Positions 1 to 5,315 of a DNA stretch of 7,722 nucleotides are shown piece by piece. The notes beneath the pieces are model-generated. The model had not been told where the DNA came from. It ran no database searches and saw only the letters and a program-made list of their open reading frames with translations. How positions within the stretch are numbered: position 1 is the stretch's first letter; every line of letters starts with the position of its first letter. The DNA is from Yoonia sp. (lineage in GTDB: Bacteria > Pseudomonadota > Alphaproteobacteria > Rhodobacterales > Rhodobacteraceae). The translations under genes and the position numbers were made by a program. Location: positions 1-7,722 of the forward strand of contig JAHDGO010000085.1 of assembly GCA_020627605.1 (NCBI GenBank), in the 5' to 3' direction.

Positions 1-2
1 GA

Positions 3-131
3 TCCTTGCGGTATGATTATTGCGTCATGGGTCGCGCACTGGGTAGATTATTGCGCGACGGTGGGCAAGGTGATTTTGCACCCGCAGCATTTCAAAAACA
101 AACCATTAGCCGGTCAGACACAGGCTGGTGA
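3..131 (+). CDS. Unidentified protein, C-terminal fragment (cut by window edge)
   Basis: The frame starting at base 3 is open from the window edge to a TGA at 129-131 and encodes 42 residues, including YDYCVMGRALGRLLR and ending SDTGW. The amino-acid composition (Leu, Arg, Gly, Asp, Ala) looks natural. The competing frame on the same strand (13-204) is oddly rich in Trp, Cys and His. I do not recognise the family. If real, the gene enters from the left and converges on the minus-strand zinc-ribbon gene with a 34-bp gap. Its third-position GC is only moderate, so the call is weak. Confidence 0.35.
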   Translation, partial: SLRYDYCVMGRALGRLLRDGGQGDFAPAAFQKQTISRSDTGW

Positions 132-165
132 ACCTTGCGGCCGTTTCGAACGCATGAGCGCGAAT

Positions 166-465
166 TTACTTGTATGTTCGCGAAGGATGGCGGGGATTCC
201 CTGAGATGAAGTCATCTACGTCGGAAAGCCTTTCAGGAAACAGTTCAGCGTCAACGTGGCTTCTATAGCTGTCAAAGCGGTAGCCCGCGTCCCACAACCG
301 CTTAACCTTCTTCCATTGATCGCCATCAGTCCTTTTGGGTGCTTTGAAAGAACGACCCATTACAGCGAGCTGATTACTACATTCAGGACACACCCGCCCT
401 CCCACGTCAGGTGTCACCTTCCATGATTTCCTGCAATCAAAGCACGCGTGGGCAATCAAATACAT
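166..465 (-). CDS. Small zinc-ribbon protein of unknown function
   Basis: A 99-residue protein begins at ATG 465, the only start because an in-frame TAA lies at 490-492. It carries two CxxC knuckles, C8-x2-C11 and C26-x2-C29, followed by a basic, aromatic segment (MGRSFKAPK at about 36-44, then QWKKVKRLWDAGYRF). This arrangement suggests a rubredoxin-like or zinc-ribbon fold that binds one zinc. I recall similar small uncharacterised bacterial proteins with the same cysteine spacing and a 'GRSFKAPK' block, but no function is known to me. There is no signal peptide or membrane segment, so it is probably cytoplasmic. The ribosome-binding site is weak. It lies 108 bp downstream of the aminotransferase on the same strand. 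No terminator is visible between them, so read-through transcription is possible. Zinc binding is inferred from the cysteines only. Confidence 0.75.
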   Translation of the reverse strand: MYLIAHACFDCRKSWKVTPDVGGRVCPECSNQLAVMGRSFKAPKRTDGDQWKKVKRLWDAGYRFDSYRSHVDAELFPERLSDVDDFISGNPRHPSRTYK

Positions 466-499
466 AGGTGCACCAGAAGCGCTTTCTTTTTATGTCGCA

Positions 500-523
500 A
501 TCGCAAGCAAGAAGATCGCAAGC
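500..523. repeat. 9-bp direct repeat, 15-bp period
   Basis: ATCGCAAGC occurs at 500-508 and again at 515-523, in the 108-bp gap between the aminotransferase stop and the zinc-ribbon start. No hairpin with a T-run is seen in this gap. The repeat may be chance. Confidence 0.4.
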
Positions 524-573
524 GGCCCGACTTTCCTGCTAGGCGCTGACTGCAAGATTCTCCGATCCGCCCA

Positions 574-1758
574 TCAAACCCCTGCCGCGACAATCGCCTT
601 CGCCAGCATCGGCACGGTCTCTGCATTCAGCCCCGCGATATTCATCCGGCTGTCGCCCACCATGTAGATGCCATGCTCGGCACGCAGCTTTTCAACCATT
701 TCCGGTGTGGTGCCAAGGCGGCTGAACATGCCGCGATGCTGCGCCAGAAAGTCAAAGCGGTCGGAATTTGTGAGACGCTTCAACTCATCCGCCAACTGCT
801 GCCGCAGGGCGAGCATGCCGTTGCGGGTCTCTTCCAGCTCTGCCTCCCAGTCGGCGCGCAGGGTGGGGTCGCTGAGGATGGTGGTCACAACGCGCGCGCC
901 ATGATCTGGCGGGAAGGAATAGTTCTGCCGGTTCAGAAAAGCGAGGTTCTGCTGGGCCAGCGCCTGCTGGTCGGCGTCCTTGGCCACAGCCATCAGGATG
1001 CCGGTGCGTTCGCGGTAGATGCCGAAGTTCTTTGAACAGCTTGCGGCAATCAGGCAGTTTTCAAAACTGCTGGCGATTTGTCGGGTTGCGACTGCGTCTG
1101 CATCCAGCCCGTCACCAAAGCCCTGATAGGCGATGTCCACCAGTGGGACCGCCTGCTTTTTCTGGCACAGGCTGATGACCTGGCTCATCTCTTCATAGGT
1201 CAGGTTCGCGCCGGTGGGGTTGTGGCAGCAGCCGTGCAGCAGCACGACATCACCGGGGGCGAGGTTTTCCAGATCGGCCAGCAGCCCTTTGAAATCCACA
1301 CCTCGCGTTGCGCTGTCGAAATAGCGATATTCGGCCATTTTCATGCCGAGGTATTTGATGATCGAGGGATGGTTCGGCCAGGTCGGGTTGGACAGCCAGA
1401 CGGTGGCGTTGGGTGCGGCGATGCGGATCAGTTCCAGCGCCTGCCGGATGGCCCCGGTGCCGCCGGGGGTGGCCACGGCGGCTACACGTTCGGCGGCCAC
1501 GCTGTCGCCCAGCACCAGATTGCGCATGGCGTCAGCAAAGGCCGGATCACCGGCCAGGCCGGTATAGGCCTTGCTTGTCTGATCATTCAGGATGCGCCGC
1601 TCTGCCTCTTTGACGGCGCGCATGACGGGCGTGTTGCCGGTCGAATCCTTGTAGACGCCAACGCCCAGATCCACCTTGTCGCTGCGTGGATCAGCCTTGT
1701 ATTTGGCCATCAGGGCCAGAATTTTGTCAGGGGCGGGGGCAGTCAGATTCTCAAGCAT
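574..1758 (-). CDS. Aspartate/aromatic amino acid aminotransferase (class I, PLP)
   Basis: A 394-residue fold-type I aminotransferase of the AspC/TyrB subgroup. It transfers the amino group between aspartate or aromatic amino acids and 2-oxoglutarate in the cytoplasm. Visible landmarks are the N-terminal LGVGVYKD block (31-38), TPGGTGA (97-103), SNPTWPNH (123-130), HGCCHNPTG with N180 (175-183), VDIAYQGF with D208 and Y211, the PLP lysine K243 in CSKNFGIYRERTG, with R251, R277 before NYSFPPDHGA, and R371 in SRMNIAGL, the usual alpha-carboxylate arginine. Length matches the family (about 395). ATG 1758 is chosen over an upstream ATG at 1812 because it gives the canonical MLENLTAPAPDKI start and has GGAG seven bases upstream. 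The gene follows sseA by 2 nt (TGACAATG), so the two are almost certainly co-transcribed. Aspartate versus aromatic preference cannot be settled from sequence alone. Confidence 0.93.
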   Translation of the reverse strand: MLENLTAPAPDKILALMAKYKADPRSDKVDLGVGVYKDSTGNTPVMRAVKEAERRILNDQTSKAYTGLAGDPAFADAMRNLVLGDSVAAERVAAVATPGGTGAIRQALELIRIAAPNATVWLSNPTWPNHPSIIKYLGMKMAEYRYFDSATRGVDFKGLLADLENLAPGDVVLLHGCCHNPTGANLTYEEMSQVISLCQKKQAVPLVDIAYQGFGDGLDADAVATRQIASSFENCLIAASCSKNFGIYRERTGILMAVAKDADQQALAQQNLAFLNRQNYSFPPDHGARVVTTILSDPTLRADWEAELEETRNGMLALRQQLADELKRLTNSDRFDFLAQHRGMFSRLGTTPEMVEKLRAEHGIYMVGDSRMNIAGLNAETVPMLAKAIVAAGV

Positions 1759-1760
1759 TG

Positions 1761-2624
1761 TCAGGCTCCGGTTGCAATCGGCAAATCGTGATACATGCCC
1801 CATTCGGACCATGATCCGTCGTAAAGCGCATGATCGGTTTTTCCCATGCGTTCAAGGGCCAAAGACAGGATCGCGGCGGTGATGCCCGACCCGCAGGTGG
1901 TGATGGCAGGCTTGCTCAGATCGACGCCAGCCTGTCGAAAGATTTTGCCCAAGGCATCGGGTGATTTCATCGTCCCGTCAGCGTTCAGCAGGTCGTTGTA
2001 AAACACATTGCGCGAGCCTGGAATATGGCCAGAGCGCATACCCTCTCGTGGCTCTGGTGCCTCGCCGGCAAACCGCCCCGGCGGGCGGGCGTCGATGATT
2101 GCATGATCGCCAAGTTTGGCAGCATGGGCGACCTCGGTCACGTCGCGGCTGCGCCAGCTTTCGACCTTAACCGTCATATGGCGGTCGCGGATGACCGGGG
2201 CGGCGGTGGTCAGCGCGTGACCATCGGCCACCCATTTGGGCAAACCACCGTCCAGCACAGCAATCTTGTGCTGTCCCATCAGCTTGAACAGCCACCAGAC
2301 CCGCGCGGCGGAAAAGATGCCCATGCCGTCATAAACCACCACCTGATGGCCGTCGCCCACGCCCATGGCGCGCATCCGGGACATGAATTTTTCCACCGGC
2401 GGGGCCATATGAGGCAGCTCTGACCGCGCGTCGCTGATCTCGTCTATGTCAAAGAAACGCGCGCCGGGGATGTGGCCAGCGGCGTATTCCGCCTGGGCAT
2501 CGCGGCCCATGTCAGGCAGATACCAGGAGGCATCAAAGATCCGCAGATCAGGATCTTTGAGGTGGGTCGCCAGCCAGTCTGTGCTGACCAGTGTTTTGGG
2601 ATCATCTGTCACCTTGTGCACCAT
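1761..2624 (-). CDS. sseA: 3-mercaptopyruvate sulfurtransferase (tandem rhodanese)
   Basis: A 287-residue protein with two rhodanese domains: an N-terminal structural one (about 10-140, with FDASWYLP and HIPGARFFDID) and a C-terminal catalytic one (about 160-285, with IIDARPPGRF, GHIPGSRNVFYNDLL). The active-site loop is C244-GSGITA, the form typical of 3-mercaptopyruvate sulfurtransferases (CGSGVTA) rather than thiosulfate rhodaneses (CRKGVTA). It moves sulfur from 3-mercaptopyruvate to thiol acceptors or cyanide. 3-Mercaptopyruvate is the transamination product of cysteine, so the neighbouring aminotransferase could in principle supply it; that link is inference. Start ATG 2624 is preferred to an upstream ATG at 2672 because AAAGGG lies at SD distance and the length then matches the family (about 284). 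The long upstream region carries the repeats described separately. Confidence 0.93.
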   Translation of the reverse strand: MVHKVTDDPKTLVSTDWLATHLKDPDLRIFDASWYLPDMGRDAQAEYAAGHIPGARFFDIDEISDARSELPHMAPPVEKFMSRMRAMGVGDGHQVVVYDGMGIFSAARVWWLFKLMGQHKIAVLDGGLPKWVADGHALTTAAPVIRDRHMTVKVESWRSRDVTEVAHAAKLGDHAIIDARPPGRFAGEAPEPREGMRSGHIPGSRNVFYNDLLNADGTMKSPDALGKIFRQAGVDLSKPAITTCGSGITAAILSLALERMGKTDHALYDGSWSEWGMYHDLPIATGA

Positions 2625-2656
2625 CACATCACCCTTTGCGCATGGGCGCAGGGGTA

Positions 2657-2681
2657 ACTTGTGACAGACCACAAGACAAGT
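2657..2681. repeat. Inverted repeat in sseA leader
   Basis: ACTTGT (2657-2662) and ACAAGT (2676-2681) are perfect inverted copies separated by 13 bases, just upstream of the sseA ribosome-binding site. It could be a protein site or a leader-RNA stem. Six-base arms are short enough to occur by chance. Confidence 0.35.
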
Positions 2682-2696
2682 AAAAGCCCGGCTTTT
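2682..2696 (-). promoter_or_regulatory. Short hairpin in sseA leader
   Basis: AAAAGCCCGGCTTTT gives a 6-bp stem with a 3-base loop; on the minus strand it ends in TTTT. In a transcript entering sseA from upstream it would sit about 58 bases before the start codon. It resembles a weak terminator or attenuator, but it has only two G-C pairs in the outer stem, so the role is uncertain. Confidence 0.3.
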
Positions 2697-2700
2697 GGCA

Positions 2701-2728
2701 GTACAGACGTTGTACAGATCCCGTACAG
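2701..2728. repeat. Three GTACAG repeats at 11-bp period upstream of sseA
   Basis: GTACAG occurs at 2701-2706, 2712-2717 and 2723-2728, each exactly 11 bp from the next, about one helical turn. On the coding strand of sseA these read CTGTAC three times. Between copies the sequence is not conserved (ACGTT, ATCCC), which points to repeated protein contacts on one DNA face, not a recent duplication. A regulator of the sseA-aminotransferase operon is a natural guess, but I cannot name one. Confidence 0.6.
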
Positions 2729-2757
2729 AACCTGTCCTTACAGCCCGTAAAACGACA

Positions 2758-2789
2758 TGTGCCGTGCGTCAGATATGACACGCGGCACA
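2758..2789 (-). terminator. Candidate terminator behind the small glycine-rich gene
   Basis: GTGCCGTGCGTCA (2759-2771) pairs with TGACACGCGGCAC (2776-2788) around a GATA loop, with one G-T wobble and one C-A mismatch; an extra T-A pair closes the base. On the minus strand a TTTT run follows about eight bases later, so it is an imperfect intrinsic terminator for the gene ending at 2811. Its right arm lies 22 bp from that stop codon. Confidence 0.5.
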
Positions 2790-2810
2790 GGTTGCTTCAT
2801 TCGGTCAGGC

Positions 2811-3086
2811 TTACTTGGCCATCATGTTCTTGATGACACCCACGATCGCCAGTGCGCCTGCGCCCCCGACACCGCCACCGGCGACCTGTGTCAGAATGCT
2901 GGCGATATCCAGCCCACCTCCGGCAGAAGCCCCGGTGACCGCGTTCAGGATCTGGCCGCCCAGCCCGCCGCCCACGATCCCGGCGATCGAGTTGCCAAGC
3001 GTGCCCAGCGAGAGGTTTTTCATGACGCCACCGGCGACATTGCCGCCCACAGCACCGGAGATCAGTTGAATGATCAGTTGTTCCAT
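2811..3086 (-). CDS. Small glycine-rich hydrophobic membrane protein
   Basis: A 91-residue protein in which 24 residues are glycine and only five are charged (E2, K23, D60, K86, K91). Hydrophobic glycine-zipper stretches lie at about 5-22, 33-52 (NSIAGIVGGGLGG) and 68-88. The middle stretch resembles the IVGGxxGG pattern of GlsB/YeaQ/YmgE stress-response membrane proteins, although I would not assign that family firmly. It is probably an inner-membrane protein of two or three short helices. There is no cleavable signal peptide. ATG 3086 is chosen over ATG 3113 because GGAAGGGA lies seven bases upstream. It appears monocistronic: the delta carbonic anhydrase upstream has its own strong terminator, and a candidate hairpin follows the stop. 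Confidence 0.78.
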   Translation of the reverse strand: MEQLIIQLISGAVGGNVAGGVMKNLSLGTLGNSIAGIVGGGLGGQILNAVTGASAGGGLDIASILTQVAGGGVGGAGALAIVGVIKNMMAK

Positions 3087-3168
3087 CGTCTTGTCCCTTC
3101 CTTGCGGGCCCAATTATTTTGACGGCATCAGCCGGACCCTGGCCGTGCTGGCCGCAGGTTAATCAGGA

Positions 3169-3180
3169 TGTCATATGACA
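3169..3180. promoter_or_regulatory. Perfect 12-bp palindrome, operator candidate
   Basis: TGTCATATGACA is a perfect dyad. It sits 83 bp upstream of the ATG of the glycine-rich membrane protein, where a dimeric repressor or activator could bind. The regulator is unknown. Confidence 0.45.
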
Positions 3181-3190
3181 CAAGGTTTTG

Positions 3191-3207
3191 TTGCGCTTAT
3201 GGCGCAA
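3191..3207. repeat. Inverted repeat TTGCGC-N5-GCGCAA
   Basis: Perfect 6-bp arms at 3191-3196 and 3202-3207 flank TTATG. It lies 10 bp from the 12-bp palindrome, so both could belong to one control region for the gene starting at 3086. Confidence 0.4.
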
Positions 3208-3295
3208 TACATGACGCTAGGTCAGTCTGCACGCAGCAGTAACCAGCGATGGCATAGAGATATCATATGGCTCTGCGTGCCAGAACTCAGCAGGC

Positions 3296-3334
3296 AAAAA
3301 AACGCAGGGCACCACGATACCGTGGCGCCCTGCG
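3296..3334 (-). terminator. Rho-independent terminator of the delta carbonic anhydrase
   Basis: CGCAGGGC (3303-3310) pairs perfectly with GCCCTGCG (3327-3334); after one A-C mismatch CCACG (3312-3316) pairs with CGTGG (3321-3325) around the loop ATAC. Seven A's at 3296-3302 become seven T's immediately after the stem on the minus strand. It lies 17 bp past the carbonic anhydrase stop. There is no T-run on the other side, so it works in one direction. Confidence 0.93.
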
Positions 3335-3351
3335 CATCATCGTTCTTGACG

Positions 3352-4197
3352 TTATTCGATGGGTGACAGCAATGCCGGGTTCGTCACCAGATTGCGGACG
3401 CCGTGGGCGTGATCCTCATCAAAGATGTTGTCATCATACCAAGCGCCGACAGAGTTGATGTCGACCTTGATCACATCCGGCCGGACCGACCAGCTGACCT
3501 GCAGGGGTGAGCCCACCTCGTTATAGCTTGGCCCGGTTGTTGAGCCGTCATAGCGGATTGGTTCGCCGGTGTCGTTTGGCAGGTTCGGTGCCTGCCAGTA
3601 GCCGCCAACCTGCGCGACCGATGCCAGATCAACAAAGCTGAGCGCCGAATCGTCATTCACAAGCACCATGACTTGCGTTTCAACGCGCAGCTGCGGGTTG
3701 GCCAGCGCATCAGACAGGCAAGAGCCAAGCGTCGGCCCCGGCGTGACCTGTGCGGTCGTATGCACATAATGCACCTCGATGGTCATCCCCGGTTCAAGCA
3801 GGCCATGCTCACCTTCGCCGATGGGTGTATCAATCGGGGCCAGTTCCGCATCGCTCAGCTCGCCGTCGTAGCCAAAACCGGTGCCGTAACCCTTGCCGTC
3901 GCCATTGCCCAGAAAGGTTGTGAAACTGCCACCGCTGTGTTCCGCACCTTCGTGGAAATGGATGTTGCAGAGGTTCATTTCGGTATAGGCGGGTGCCTCG
4001 CTGAAGCTGCGCAGGTTTTCCCCCGCGGCAGAGTTCAGGTCGCGCGGTGCCTGCGGGCCAAAGCCTTGCCCATCGGTGTTGGCCGCCAGGGCGGCACGCT
4101 GCGCGGCAATAACATCATCACCTACTTCTTCTGTTCCCTCGGCGAGGACACCCGTAGCCGTCGTTGCGGCGAGGATGCTGATCGAAGCGATCTTCAG
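3352..4197 (-). CDS. Delta-class carbonic anhydrase, secreted (start uncertain)
   Basis: The protein resembles the delta-class carbonic anhydrases known from diatoms (TWCA1 type) and some marine bacteria. It would interconvert CO2 and bicarbonate with a bound metal in the periplasm. Counted from CTG 4197 it has 281 residues. H80-F-H82 within CNIHFHEGAEH and H143/H146 in IEVHYVH are the likely metal-ligand region. C77 and C160 could form a disulfide. Residues 1-19 (KIASISILAATTATGVLA after the start) look like a signal peptide with a Leu-Ala cleavage site. The frame is open to a TGA at 4216-4218 but has no ATG, GTG or TTG until ATG 3978. Starting there would remove the signal peptide and 73 residues. 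Possible explanations are a CTG start at 4197, or a one-base difference near 4210 that separates a GTG at 4219 from this frame. Family assignment is from memory of the motifs. Confidence 0.75.
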   Translation of the reverse strand: MKIASISILAATTATGVLAEGTEEVGDDVIAAQRAALAANTDGQGFGPQAPRDLNSAAGENLRSFSEAPAYTEMNLCNIHFHEGAEHSGGSFTTFLGNGDGKGYGTGFGYDGELSDAELAPIDTPIGEGEHGLLEPGMTIEVHYVHTTAQVTPGPTLGSCLSDALANPQLRVETQVMVLVNDDSALSFVDLASVAQVGGYWQAPNLPNDTGEPIRYDGSTTGPSYNEVGSPLQVSWSVRPDVIKVDINSVGAWYDDNIFDEDHAHGVRNLVTNPALLSPIE

Positions 4198-4229
4198 GAC
4201 GTAGTTATTCGTTTGTCACTCACTGTTGG

Positions 4230-4239
4230 TTATTATTTA
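4230..4239 (-). promoter_or_regulatory. Candidate -10 region of the carbonic anhydrase promoter
   Basis: On the minus strand TAAATA (4239-4234) overlaps TAATAA (4235-4230). TTAACC (4261-4256), inside the CtrA-like box, lies 16 bp upstream of TAAATA at the -35 position. This is the layout seen in CtrA-activated promoters, where the box covers -35. Transcription would begin near 4222-4227. Confidence 0.45.
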
Positions 4240-4245
4240 AAACAA

Positions 4246-4262
4246 GTTAACCAAAGGTTAAC
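4246..4262. promoter_or_regulatory. CtrA-like binding site (TTAA-N7-TTAAC), palindromic
   Basis: GTTAACCAAAGGTTAAC is a perfect dyad with 7-bp arms. It contains TTAA-N7-TTAAC (4247-4262), which matches the established consensus for CtrA, the response regulator of cell cycle, motility and gene-transfer agents in alphaproteobacteria. A third TTAA lies at 4237-4240 (spacer 6). It sits upstream of the carbonic anhydrase and downstream of smpB, so it most likely controls the former. Confidence 0.65.
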
Positions 4263-4272
4263 GAAGGTCAAC
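4254..4272. repeat. Tandem half-sites AAGGTTAAC / AAGGTCAAC, 10-bp period
   Basis: AAGGTTAAC (4254-4262) is followed by AAGGTCAAC (4264-4272), eight of nine bases identical and 10 bp apart. The second may be a degenerate extra contact site next to the CtrA-like box. Confidence 0.45.
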
Positions 4273-4338
4273 CTCAACCGCAGGGGGTGGTGTGTAATCG
4301 CGATGGTTGCGGTGTGATTGCGCGCGCAGGTTGACCTT
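4264..4338. repeat. 11-bp inverted repeat between smpB and carbonic anhydrase
   Basis: AAGGTCAACCT (4264-4274) and AGGTTGACCTT (4328-4338) are perfect inverted copies 53 bp apart. Between them are two imperfect direct copies, GGTGTGTAATCGCG (4289-4302) and GGTGTGATTGCGCG (4311-4324), 22 bp apart. It could be a DNA-looping operator or a long RNA stem at the end of the smpB transcript. No T-run is present. Confidence 0.5.
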
Positions 4339-4410
4339 TGCTGCGATGCAAATGACAGCCATGCATCAACAATGACGACGGTGGCGACCCCGCGTTGGTG
4401 GCGTGCAGGT

Positions 4411-4428
4411 CGCGCGCCCGCCCGCGCG
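4411..4428 (-). terminator. GC-only hairpin just past the smpB stop
   Basis: CGCGCG (4411-4416) pairs with CGCGCG (4423-4428) around CCCGCC, immediately after the smpB stop codon on the minus strand. No T-run follows, so it is at best a 3' stabilising stem or a Rho-assisted end. Confidence 0.3.
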
Positions 4429-4429
4429 G

Positions 4430-4903
4430 CTATTCCCCGTGCCGCAACAGCCGCTGTTTCTGCCGACCCCAGTCGCGTTTGGCTTCTGTCGCCCGTTTGT
4501 CGTGGTTTTTCTTGCCCTTGGCCGTCGCGATCTTGAGCTTCACCAGACCACGGTCGTTGAAATACATCACCAGCGGGACCAGCGTCATGCCTTCGCGTTT
4601 CGTGGCGTTCCACAGGCGGGCAAGTTCACGTTTGCTGACCAGCAATTTACGCTTGCGCCGGTCTTCATGGGTGAACATCGCCTGCTCGTAGGGCGCGATA
4701 TAGGCGTTGGTCAGCCACAACTCTCCATCATCAACAGAGGCATAGCTGTCAGCGATGTTCGACTGGCCGGTGCGCAGGGATTTGACCTCTGACCCGTAAA
4801 GAACGATGCCGACCTCGATGTCATCCTCGATCGCATAGTCGTAACGCGCACGCCGGTTTTCGGCGACGACTTTGTAGTTTTTGTTTTCGGGTTTCTTGGC
4901 CAT
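4430..4903 (-). CDS. smpB: SsrA-binding protein SmpB
   Basis: A 157-residue SmpB, the usual length. It binds tmRNA and places it in the empty A site of stalled ribosomes so that trans-translation can release them and tag the nascent chain. Family landmarks are the N-terminal NRRARYDY (17-24), YGSEVKSLR (36-44) with SNIADSY after it, the basic block KGKKNHDKR (129-137), and the basic C-terminal tail [12 protein letters not shown] that inserts into the mRNA channel. ATG 4903 gives MAKKPENKN, matching family starts; upstream in-frame codons overlap the preceding gene. There is no good Shine-Dalgarno sequence, while a promoter-like pair places a possible transcription start only a few bases upstream. 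In many alphaproteobacteria smpB sits beside dapA; here two other genes separate them. Confidence 0.95.
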   Translation of the reverse strand: MAKKPENKNYKVVAENRRARYDYAIEDDIEVGIVLYGSEVKSLRTGQSNIADSYASVDDGELWLTNAYIAPYEQAMFTHEDRRKRKLLVSKRELARLWNATKREGMTLVPLVMYFNDRGLVKLKIATAKGKKNHDKRATEAKRDWGRQKQRLLRHGE

Positions 4904-4912
4904 AGTCGGGCT

Positions 4913-4941
4913 GAGATAGGTGAGATGCGGGTCGGGGGCAA
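4913..4941 (-). promoter_or_regulatory. Candidate smpB promoter giving a near-leaderless mRNA
   Basis: On the minus strand TTGCCC (4941-4936) and TATCTC (4918-4913) are 17 bp apart, a partial match to the sigma-70 hexamers. The start site would fall near 4906-4908, three to five bases before ATG 4903. That agrees with the lack of a ribosome-binding site, but the hexamer match is modest. Confidence 0.35.
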
Positions 4942-4955
4942 GGTTTTGAACCAAG

Positions 4956-5315
4956 CTACCGGTAGCCTTCGAACTCCCAGGCAAGTTTTGCGGCCAAAAA
5001 CGCAAGGGGATCATCGCGCGTGTTTGCGTGCTCGACCATCTGTCGGACACATGCAATAGCCACATCTGGAAGCAGGATTGGCAAAACGATGTAGTGCGCC
5101 TCTGTGCGCTGTACTTCGACAACCCGATCAGGTGAGCAGACGATTATGTCGTAGTTGTCCGCAGCATCTGCCCCCTGCTCGCCAATCGCAAAACTGAATG
5201 GCATGTTGAAAGTTTCAGGCGGGTTGCGCCGAGTCGCTTCCAAATCAGTAATATCTGAACAGTGCACACCCTTGATCTCAAGGATCAGTTTGTCAGGAAT
5301 GGTTTTCTTTTTCAC
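4956..5315 (-). CDS. Imm8-like immunity protein
   Basis: A 119-residue acidic cytoplasmic protein. Its layout resembles the Imm8 family of toxin immunity proteins: an N-terminal strand ([13 protein letters not shown], 10-22), a central [21 protein letters not shown] block (42-62, like Imm8 'G..G.dnFdv.VctP'), a strand around YIVLPILL, and a C-terminal LAWEFEGYR. Imm8 proteins usually neutralise polymorphic toxins delivered to neighbours. No toxin or secretion gene is visible in this window, so it would be an orphan. The start is GTG 5315, the only standard start after an in-frame TGA, with a weak GGA upstream. smpB follows 52 bp downstream on the same strand. Family assignment rests on remembered motifs and is moderate; it could be another small immunity or unknown protein. 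Confidence 0.6.
   Translation of the reverse strand: MKKKTIPDKLILEIKGVHCSDITDLEATRRNPPETFNMPFSFAIGEQGADAADNYDIIVCSPDRVVEVQRTEAHYIVLPILLPDVAIACVRQMVEHANTRDDPLAFLAAKLAWEFEGYR

Larger units (their letters stand above)
3087..3295. other. Upstream region of the glycine-rich gene
   Basis: About 210 bp with no convincing gene. It holds the TGTCATATGACA palindrome and the TTGCGC/GCGCAA inverted repeat listed separately. I could not fix a clear -35/-10 pair on the minus strand; an AT-rich block (AAAATAATT in minus-strand reading, about 3112-3120) could be part of a promoter. Confidence 0.4.

Noticed and set aside
159..182. CGCGAA/TTCGCG inverted repeat as a terminator of the zinc-ribbon gene
   Set aside because: It overlaps the end of the coding region, has a 12-base loop, and no T-run follows.
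13..204. Plus-strand open frame of 63 codons at the left edge
   Set aside because: Its composition is rich in Trp, Cys and His, and its end overlaps the zinc-ribbon gene; the frame ending at 131 looks more protein-like.
1078..1791. Long plus-strand open frame of 237 codons
   Set aside because: It is antisense to the aminotransferase, whose motifs are unmistakable; such shadows are common in GC-rich genes and its translation matches no family I know.
3120..3160. Short GGCC and CGGC repeats before the glycine-rich gene
   Set aside because: Arms of four or five bases in GC-rich DNA are expected by chance.
3673..4317. Plus-strand open frame of 214 codons
   Set aside because: It is antisense to the delta carbonic anhydrase and its promoter, with no ribosome-binding site and an unnatural composition.
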